The position numbers were made by a program, and so were the translations under genes. A stretch of DNA of 37,012 nt from assembly GCF_000708715.2 (NCBI RefSeq), contig NZ_JENB01000051.1:1-37012 (forward strand), read 5' to 3'. Source of the stretch: Pseudomonas putida W15Oct28 (GTDB taxonomy: Bacteria > Pseudomonadota > Gammaproteobacteria > Pseudomonadales > Pseudomonadaceae). Below are positions 8,887 to 15,362 of the stretch, piece by piece. Position 1 is the first letter of the stretch. Each line of letters opens with the position of its first letter. Below the pieces are notes generated by a model. It saw only the letters and a list, made by a program, of their open reading frames with translations, was not told the DNA's origin and made no database searches.

Positions 8887-11800
8887 TAGAATAGACTCCT
8901 TAGGGAGGATAGATTGTTCTCTCTCGCTGTCACCTTTGCGTAACCTGACGTGTCCCGCTTGTCGGGCCAGTAAGTGAGAGTTAGTTCAATGGACTTTATG
9001 CAGTGGTTTTCGTGTAGTGGGATTGAGCTGTTGATGTGCAGTGTTTCATTGGTGATTTTGGAGTGCAAACAATCGCTTACATTGTTCGGGCTAGAAAAAG
9101 CATTTTTTGTTTGTTCGGGAATGTATTCGATTGTGTTTGGGCGAGAACTATTGCCGGAGAGATAAAATGGCTGGCTGTTGAGCCCTCCTGGGTACACTGT
9201 CAGTTGCCATTCGTACTGTGCGGCCTCAGTACTGAAATTTGGCAGGCTAATGTACAAGTCTAGATCGAATCCTGCTGCGACAGCAGCGCCATCGCTGATT
9301 AAAGTTCCAGTTTGGCCTGGCGTTTGCGTACGGTGAGATTGTTGAAATCTGGTTTCAATTGAGGCATGCGCCTGAATACCTAGCGCTGCCGCGTTCAGCG
9401 CACCAATCGAGGTATCTAGGTCTTGTGGATTTACCCAGCGTCGATGTACCTCTGGTGTACCCCATCTACTATGCCGAGACCACAGTTCCAGTAATGAAGA
9501 CTCTTGATTTTTGGCATACATCGCCAGCGTATAGGCGGCCAGACCAAGAACTATCGCGAAGCCTAGAGGGGTTAGCAGGGAGCTAGCGAATAGCGCGGAG
9601 TAAACGCCAAAGCCTGCGGAGATTGTAGTCAATGTGGCAGCACGAAAGTAGCCTTTGGCAGAGGCGTGGTCTCCTTGTCGTGTAGTCCGGGTGTATGCGT
9701 TCAGGTATTGCGCTGCATCCATAGTACTGGCGAGTGCGGTTATAGCGCCGCCATACTTGGCAATGCTGCTTCCCAGCGAAGTCGTTGTTACCATTCCGGA
9801 CCAGGGCATCTTCGGCCGTACAAGTCCGATAGCAAGCCCTGCCGCTTCAATGCCGACACCCAACAACCCAAGCGATGAAGACCAGACCGCCGCAAGCGCC
9901 TCTGGATTATTCTGATGTGTTTCCTGCAACGTTCGATAGTTCTTTCCCAGACTGTCTTGCTGAAACCACATACTGCCCAAGGCAAGGAGCAAGCGTACGC
10001 TTCCCGAGCTAGCTGCCGCATCCCGTAAACTGCGCATGGCATCACTTGCCACGCTCTGCGCGGCCATCGAACTGACTTTCAATCCGCCGGTAACCTGAGC
10101 GCCCAGCGTACCTGCACCAATCGCAATATTGCGCACCAGCGCCCCGACGCCACCGGCCGCACCTTCCCGTAACTGCGCCAGCCGCGCCTGCAAACTCTCG
10201 GCACTTTCAAACGTCCAGAGCACCACCTCGATCATCTGGTTACGGTTGACCGCTGCCGCAATATTGATCGCGCCACTCAGCACCATGGCGCGCACCTTGC
10301 GCCCCACGGGGTCACGGAATTGCTTGTCTATCTGCTGGAGAAACGCATCAGTCCTTATCTGCACGGTTTCATTGAGCAAGCTCATGTATTCGCCCACTGT
10401 CAGGGACACCCGCAGCGGGGTCACCTGCTGCCCGGCGAACAGTGCAAATGCCGAACGATGCACATGGCCGACCAGGGTCTTGGTCCGTTCACTGAGATGC
10501 TGGCTGAGTGCATTCCCAGCGCTGTTGGTCGCGGCCAGCAACTGGCCAATGGCATCCTGTATCGGCTTGATCATTAGCAACTGGCCATCGGCAGTGCCGG
10601 CGATGCCTTTGATGATGTCGTACACCTTGCCGAAGTCATCCCCCGACAGCGCCCCTGCCACTTGCTGCATCAAGCCCCGGTTCTTGGCCAGTAACGCCTG
10701 ATACAACAAGCTCTGCTCATCCTCCAGCAATTGCTGCCAGACATGCTGGGTCATCCCGAGCGGCTGGCCTTCTGCGGGTAGCGCTTCGGTGGGCCCGCCG
10801 GCCAGGCAGGCGGCCATCATCTGGATGAAGTGCTCGACTGAAACAGGATCTTTCGCGTCATAGTCGAAATAGCCGATCTGCTGAAACGCGCGTTTGGCGT
10901 AGTGGTGCGCATACAGCTTGCCCACCTGGTCGACCATTGACTGCCAGTTTTTCAGTTCGCGGTCGTAGTCGGCCTGAAAGGCCGCGCGGGCGCGTTCGTC
11001 GTAGCGCTTTTCCAGCCGCTCACGGGCTTTTTGCTGTTGGCGTGCGGTGTTGCGCGCGGTCTGTGCTTCGATGTCCACTGCGGGTAGATGCGTTTTGACC
11101 GCGAGCGGGGTTTTGTTCCACTGCTCGACCTTCCGGGCCTCACGTTCGGCGTCCTCGGCCCCTTGCGCGGCGGCGGTGGCGGCGTGCAATTGCTGGATGC
11201 CCAACAACGCCTGCGACGTGAAGTACTCGAAGTGCCGCTGCGGTTGCGCCCGCCATTCCTGCATGGCCCGCACCCAACCCGTGCGTTGGGCGTTCAGTTC
11301 CATCACCAGGCCGACCGGGTCGGGCAGCGTCAGTGCCAGCACGCCGTTGGGCAGTTGTTCCTGCGCGATGATCTTGCGCACGTGATTATTGGTTTCAGAC
11401 CATTTGCCAAAACGGCTGTAAAAGCCATGGGCGCTGGCGAACTTGGCTGACGAGAACGTGGAAAACTCCAGCACATTTTCCATGCCGAAGCGGAAGCTGT
11501 CGGTCATGGCAATGCCGATGCTGGCAGGGTCGTTGCGCGCGGTCTCCAGGTCTACCTCGACGAAGCGGGCGAGGGTGCCCGTGTCACCGTCGGCAATGCC
11601 TTTGCGATAACGGTCGAGTACGGCAAGGGGCCAGGGATCGTTGGCGAAGGCGACCCAGGCTTTGCGGTAGAGCGAGGTGTTGATGTTGATGAATGAGGCG
11701 ATCACATCGTGGCCTTCGGTGGCGCACATCTTGGGCAATGACCTGGGCGGCCCCGAGGGCATCTGCGACGCAGGGAAACGCTGCAAGGTGCCTTCTGCCG

Positions 11801-12068
11801 CCACCGCGTAGGCCTGCCAGATTTGCTGGTCGAGCAGTACGTAGACATAACCCTGGCGCAGCAGGCGCAACTGGTCGGTATGCATCGGGTGGAAGGTGAT
11901 TTCGCTGTCGTCCGCCAGCCGATAGGGGCGCCCTGTATCAGGGCGCGGGGCATAGGCCTCGCGCAGCAGCATGATCGGCAGGCCGGAGCGCTCGCAGGCA
12001 TTGCAGCTGCCGTATGTGTTGGGTATCTCTTCCTGCATGGCAATGTGGACGGCTTTGCTGATGCTCAT
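8886..12068 (-). CDS. Type VI secretion effector of the VasX / BTH_I2691 type
   Basis: The product is 1060 residues. The N-terminus has the family signature: Cys22-x2-Cys25 followed by ERSGLPIMLLREAYAPRP, then LRLLRQGYVYVLLD and a Trp-rich strand, as in VasX-type MIX effectors. A long helical middle (about 270-720, with a Glu/Lys/Arg-rich stretch near 330-400) leads to hydrophobic segments at about 730-855, including runs such as FASSLLTPLGFAIVLGLAAY, then a beta-rich tail (about 860-1060). VasX and related proteins insert in target membranes; pore formation here is inference. The start is ATG at 12068, because AAGGAG lies seven bases upstream; the open frame extends 216 codons further but that overlaps the adaptor gene in another frame. 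It overlaps both neighbours (ATGA and TAATG). GC falls towards the C-terminus (24 of 60 at 9061-9120). Confidence 0.85.
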   Translation of the reverse strand: MSISKAVHIAMQEEIPNTYGSCNACERSGLPIMLLREAYAPRPDTGRPYRLADDSEITFHPMHTDQLRLLRQGYVYVLLDQQIWQAYAVAAEGTLQRFPASQMPSGPPRSLPKMCATEGHDVIASFININTSLYRKAWVAFANDPWPLAVLDRYRKGIADGDTGTLARFVEVDLETARNDPASIGIAMTDSFRFGMENVLEFSTFSSAKFASAHGFYSRFGKWSETNNHVRKIIAQEQLPNGVLALTLPDPVGLVMELNAQRTGWVRAMQEWRAQPQRHFEYFTSQALLGIQQLHAATAAAQGAEDAEREARKVEQWNKTPLAVKTHLPAVDIEAQTARNTARQQQKARERLEKRYDERARAAFQADYDRELKNWQSMVDQVGKLYAHHYAKRAFQQIGYFDYDAKDPVSVEHFIQMMAACLAGGPTEALPAEGQPLGMTQHVWQQLLEDEQSLLYQALLAKNRGLMQQVAGALSGDDFGKVYDIIKGIAGTADGQLLMIKPIQDAIGQLLAATNSAGNALSQHLSERTKTLVGHVHRSAFALFAGQQVTPLRVSLTVGEYMSLLNETVQIRTDAFLQQIDKQFRDPVGRKVRAMVLSGAINIAAAVNRNQMIEVVLWTFESAESLQARLAQLREGAAGGVGALVRNIAIGAGTLGAQVTGGLKVSSMAAQSVASDAMRSLRDAAASSGSVRLLLALGSMWFQQDSLGKNYRTLQETHQNNPEALAAVWSSSLGLLGVGIEAAGLAIGLVRPKMPWSGMVTTTSLGSSIAKYGGAITALASTMDAAQYLNAYTRTTRQGDHASAKGYFRAATLTTISAGFGVYSALFASSLLTPLGFAIVLGLAAYTLAMYAKNQESSLLELWSRHSRWGTPEVHRRWVNPQDLDTSIGALNAAALGIQAHASIETRFQQSHRTQTPGQTGTLISDGAAVAAGFDLDLYISLPNFSTEAAQYEWQLTVYPGGLNSQPFYLSGNSSRPNTIEYIPEQTKNAFSSPNNVSDCLHSKITNETLHINSSIPLHENHCIKSIELTLTYWPDKRDTSGYAKVTARENNLSSLRSLF

Positions 12069-13024
12069 GAATAACTCCTTGCCTGCGGCAGGGCCGCCAC
12101 GATGTGCGACCAGGTGCGGTCGTCGTAGCAGGCGAAACGGGCTGCCAGGCGTTGTACGCCGGCCGCTGCCTGTGCCACGTCGTGCTGGATGGTGGGGTGC
12201 TGAAGCAGCAGTGGGTGGACCATGACCATGTGCAGGCACATGCACTGGATATCGGCACGGTCGCGAAGGCCCTGCCTGAAGGCCTTGAGGAGCAGATTCA
12301 TGGCATGAACGGGCGCGCTTTCCGGCAAGCCTGATGGGCCTGTGAATTGCCAGGGTGCGCTGGTTTGCTGCACGGCATTCAGCCGGCGCCAGGCGCCGAG
12401 CAGCTGAATGATCTGGGGCGCGACGTGCTGGGTAGCCCTTGCCGCCTCGGGCACGACCAGTTCGCCAGCCGGCGCTTGTCGTTCGAACACCGCGCAACTG
12501 CCACAGCCATCGGGGTGCAGCCAGCTGCGAATGGGCCCAAGGACCTGGCCCGCGTTGCGCAGGGTCGCGCGCAGCAACACCAGGCGAACAGGTTCGAACC
12601 AGGCCGTGATGCCGTGCGGCGGCGGTTGGTGCAGCACATGGCATTGCTGGCTGATGTGTCGGGCGATGAGCTCGGCGGGTTGCTCGCTGACCAGCCAGCC
12701 ACACACATAGTGCCAAGTGGCCGTTGCCTCACGTGCGGCGCAGGTGGCGCTGAGTGCAGCAAGGGCTGTGGGCGCTGCGCCGGGTTTGGCGATCTGCACC
12801 AGGGCGGGCCAGTCGTGCGGGTCTTGGACCAGCCCGTGGCTGTCGACGCGGACTACGGCGTCGCTATCCAGCGTCTCGGTGAGCGATGCAATGCTTAACG
12901 GGTGCTCTGGGGTGCACCCGGCAAACGGGTCCAGAAGAAGATAGAGCGCTTCTTCTGGTTGGCGCAGCTGGGTCGCGAAGCGATCGACCCACTGCAGGTA
13001 GCCCTGCGCGGACTGGCTCGACAT
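12065..13024 (-). CDS. DUF4123-type T6SS effector adaptor (chaperone)
   Basis: DUF4123 proteins load a cognate effector onto the VgrG tip of a type VI secretion system. The 319-residue product opens with the family's helix plus strand LYLLLDPFAG and has a central FEPVRLVLLRATL...LGPIRSW stretch matching the family's R-x-x-P/LLGPI region; the match is moderate and judged by eye. The ATG is preceded by AAGGA with eight-base spacing. Its stop overlaps the effector start (ATGA), the usual adaptor-then-effector order. No vgrG precedes it here, so its VgrG partner must be encoded elsewhere. The C-terminal third is helical and of unknown role. Confidence 0.75.
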   Translation of the reverse strand: MSSQSAQGYLQWVDRFATQLRQPEEALYLLLDPFAGCTPEHPLSIASLTETLDSDAVVRVDSHGLVQDPHDWPALVQIAKPGAAPTALAALSATCAAREATATWHYVCGWLVSEQPAELIARHISQQCHVLHQPPPHGITAWFEPVRLVLLRATLRNAGQVLGPIRSWLHPDGCGSCAVFERQAPAGELVVPEAARATQHVAPQIIQLLGAWRRLNAVQQTSAPWQFTGPSGLPESAPVHAMNLLLKAFRQGLRDRADIQCMCLHMVMVHPLLLQHPTIQHDVAQAAAGVQRLAARFACYDDRTWSHIVAALPQARSYS

Positions 13025-13139
13025 GAGAAGTTCCTTTGTCTTCTTGATGACGAGCAGAAATCTAACGAGGAATCAATTCTGTAGGGAGTTATTGGCTTCC
13101 TAACGTGTTGTAGGACTTTTCGTTTTCGGATGGTGCGGC

Positions 13140-14045
13140 TCAGGACCTTGGGGATTCTGTTTCAAAGCATTGGCGCATGACGTCCAGGTAACGCCTGGCC
13201 CCCAGGCCCAGCGGGCGTGACTTGATCCAGATGATGTCCACCCACAGGCGCAGGCGGCTGGCCATGTTGTCAAAGCGCACCTCGGCCAGTGCGCCCGAAG
13301 CAATCAGCGGTTCAACCAGCGGCTGTGGCAGGTAGGCCCAGCCCAGCCCGGACTGCACCAGGTCCAGCGTGGCCAGGTAGCTGTCGGTCAGCCAGATGCG
13401 CCGCGACAGCACCATGCGTGGGTCCGACCCGGTGGCCTTGCCCGAGGCCACGATGATCTGCCGTTGTTCGGCGAAGGCTTCCTCAGGCATTGGCGTACCG
13501 CTGTTCTGCCCGGCCGGATGGCGTGGTGAGGCGACGGCCACCAGCAGTTGACTGCCGGCTTCGAGGAACGACTCACGCTCGTCGATGCCGGGCCGCTCGA
13601 ACACCAGTGCCAGTTGCACACTGCCGTCATGCAACAGGCGAATGGCTTCGGTCTGGGTGGCCGAACGTACCTCGATTTCCAGGCTGGGAAATTCCTGGGC
13701 GAGGGTTTCCAGTGGCTGGCTCCAGCGACCGGTCTGCAGCTCGGGCGCCATGGCGATGGTCAGGCGTTTTTCCAAGCCCTTGTGCAGTTGCAGGGCCTGG
13801 GCATCCAGCAGGTTGAGCTGGCAGATCACCTGCCTGGCCTGGGGCTCCAGCGCCAGGGCAGCGCTGGTGGGCAAGGCTTTGCGCGTGGCCCGGTCGAACA
13901 GCGGCATGTCCAGCTCCGCTTCCAGTTGGGCGATTGCCATGCTTACGGCCGAAGGCACACGGCCCAGTTTGCGGGCGGCGGCGGAGAATGAGCCGGCATC
14001 CAGCACCGCGAGGAAGATTGCCAGAGAGTCACTGGTAAAGGCCAT
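13140..14045 (-). CDS. LysR-family transcriptional regulator
   Basis: The 301-residue product has a LysR winged helix-turn-helix at residues 4-62 (AGSFSAAARKLGRVPSAVSM, LEAELDMPLFDR) and a periplasmic-binding-like effector domain from about residue 90. It is divergent from the amine oxidase gene with 78 bases between the starts, the classic LysR arrangement, so it most likely controls that gene and itself. The intergenic region has a palindrome (14062-14071). The ligand cannot be read from the sequence. The next gene on this strand, the DUF4123 adaptor, starts 115 bases after its stop and is probably a separate unit. Confidence 0.93.
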   Translation of the reverse strand: MAFTSDSLAIFLAVLDAGSFSAAARKLGRVPSAVSMAIAQLEAELDMPLFDRATRKALPTSAALALEPQARQVICQLNLLDAQALQLHKGLEKRLTIAMAPELQTGRWSQPLETLAQEFPSLEIEVRSATQTEAIRLLHDGSVQLALVFERPGIDERESFLEAGSQLLVAVASPRHPAGQNSGTPMPEEAFAEQRQIIVASGKATGSDPRMVLSRRIWLTDSYLATLDLVQSGLGWAYLPQPLVEPLIASGALAEVRFDNMASRLRLWVDIIWIKSRPLGLGARRYLDVMRQCFETESPRS

Positions 14046-14123
14046 TGTCAGTAAACCTGATGATGATCATCTTTTGTTGCTAAAAATTATGAACACTAAT
14101 GCGCCTACAGGACAGTCCCCCCA
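14046..14123. promoter_or_regulatory. Divergent LysR / amine oxidase control region with palindrome
   Basis: This 78-base gap separates two divergent starts. It contains the perfect palindrome GATGATCATC at 14062-14071 within an AT-richer stretch (14062-14100). LysR proteins usually bind such dyads beside the regulated start. No clear -35/-10 pair stands out, so the site is a candidate only. Confidence 0.45.
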
Positions 14124-15359
14124 ATGGAGAAGAGCGTGCATAGACCAACCGCGTGGCATGTCACTCACTGGAGTGCAGACCCGTTCAGCCTCGGTGCCTA
14201 CAGCGCGCTGTTGCCTGGGGGGACGCCGCAGCATCGAAGTGACCTGGGCCAAGTGCTGCATGAGCGTTTGGTCATCGCCGGAGAAGCCTGTAACGCCAGC
14301 GCCCCGGCAATGACTCATGGCGCCTGGAATGACGGGCTGCGTGCCGCCGACGCGGCCTTGAGTGCCAGCGCGCGCAGAGTGATCGTGATCGGGGCGGGCT
14401 GTGCAGGGCTGGCTGCCGCACAACGCCTGCGGGCGCGGGGTGTCGATTGCACTGTGCTTGAGGCACGGGGGCGAACAGGTGGGCGCACGCATTCTGTAGA
14501 CCTGGGCGGCATAAAAGCGGATGAAGGCGCTGCATGGCTCCAGCATTTCGCTGAAAACCCATTGGCCACCGTTGCGCAGCAACAGGGGTTGGCTTGCGTC
14601 GAGACCGACTTCAGCCGCCCGCTTGCTGCTGCAAGGGGCGGGGTACTGCCCGATGTCGACGGCGCCTGGGCTGCCTTGACCAAAAGTATCGACCGGCGGC
14701 TGCCCTTGTCTGAGGCGATCAACCGCTACATGGCCACACTCGACCCTGCGCGCAGGCGCGCCACGCAGTTCGCCATCGACGCCAACCTTGTCCTGGAAGC
14801 GTGTTTGCCAGTGGAGCAACTGTCGCTCAGTGCGCTGGACGAAGAGGGTGTCGGGCATGGCGATCGCATGTTGCCAGGCGGCTACAGCGAGCTTGTCGAT
14901 TTGCTGGCGAAGGATCTGGATATCCGCCTGAACACACCGGTAACCCATATCGACTGGTCGAGCGCGCGCGTCAAAGTGAATAAGGAGGTGTGCGATTTCT
15001 GCATTTGCACAGTCCCTGTGGGGGTGTTGAAAGCGTTGCACTTCACCCCTGCGTTACCTGAAACACAGCAACAAGCGCTGGTACATCTGGGCATGGGCAA
15101 GCTGGAGAAAGTGATTCTGCAGTTCGATGAGCGCTGGTGGCCGTGTTCACCCTCAGGCTACCTGCGCTGGTATGACGTGCCTGCCAGTTGGGGTGAGTGG
15201 CTGGACCTGACCGATGCCGTAGGCAAGCCCACCATTGCCGGGCTGATTGCCGCCGATGCGATCGAGCGGCAGTTCAGCGGGCGCACGGATGAGCAGATCG
15301 CCATGGCAGCAACGCAGGCATTGCAGGCGTGGGCCGCAGCCATCAGGCCCACGCCTTGA
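14124..15359 (+). CDS. Flavin amine oxidase with circularly permuted domain order
   Basis: The 411-residue product belongs to the FAD-dependent monoamine/polyamine oxidase group, but its parts are in an unusual order. Residues 11-75 are the normal C-terminal end of the family: WxxDPFSLGAYS, then IAGEACNASAPAMTHGA and a helix DGLRAA. Only after that, at residues 86-121, comes the normal N-terminal Rossmann motif VIVIGAGCAGLAAA with EARGRTGGR. The chain then runs through the substrate domain, keeps the conserved lysine (Lys329 in GKLEKVILQF) and FDERWWP, and stops at the point where the tail would normally begin. All expected elements occur once. The start at 14124 has AGGA about 12 bases upstream. 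The gene ends 3 bases before the convergent fusion gene. Substrate unknown; a primary amine is likely. Confidence 0.85.
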   Translation: MEKSVHRPTAWHVTHWSADPFSLGAYSALLPGGTPQHRSDLGQVLHERLVIAGEACNASAPAMTHGAWNDGLRAADAALSASARRVIVIGAGCAGLAAAQRLRARGVDCTVLEARGRTGGRTHSVDLGGIKADEGAAWLQHFAENPLATVAQQQGLACVETDFSRPLAAARGGVLPDVDGAWAALTKSIDRRLPLSEAINRYMATLDPARRRATQFAIDANLVLEACLPVEQLSLSALDEEGVGHGDRMLPGGYSELVDLLAKDLDIRLNTPVTHIDWSSARVKVNKEVCDFCICTVPVGVLKALHFTPALPETQQQALVHLGMGKLEKVILQFDERWWPCSPSGYLRWYDVPASWGEWLDLTDAVGKPTIAGLIAADAIERQFSGRTDEQIAMAATQALQAWAAAIRPTP

Positions 15360-15362
15360 TAC

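Noticed and set aside
12069..12716. A 216-codon N-terminal extension of the T6SS effector
   Set aside because: It overlaps the adaptor gene in another frame, is Ala/Arg/Pro-rich without family match, and the ATG at 12068 has a strong ribosome site and begins the known family N-terminus.
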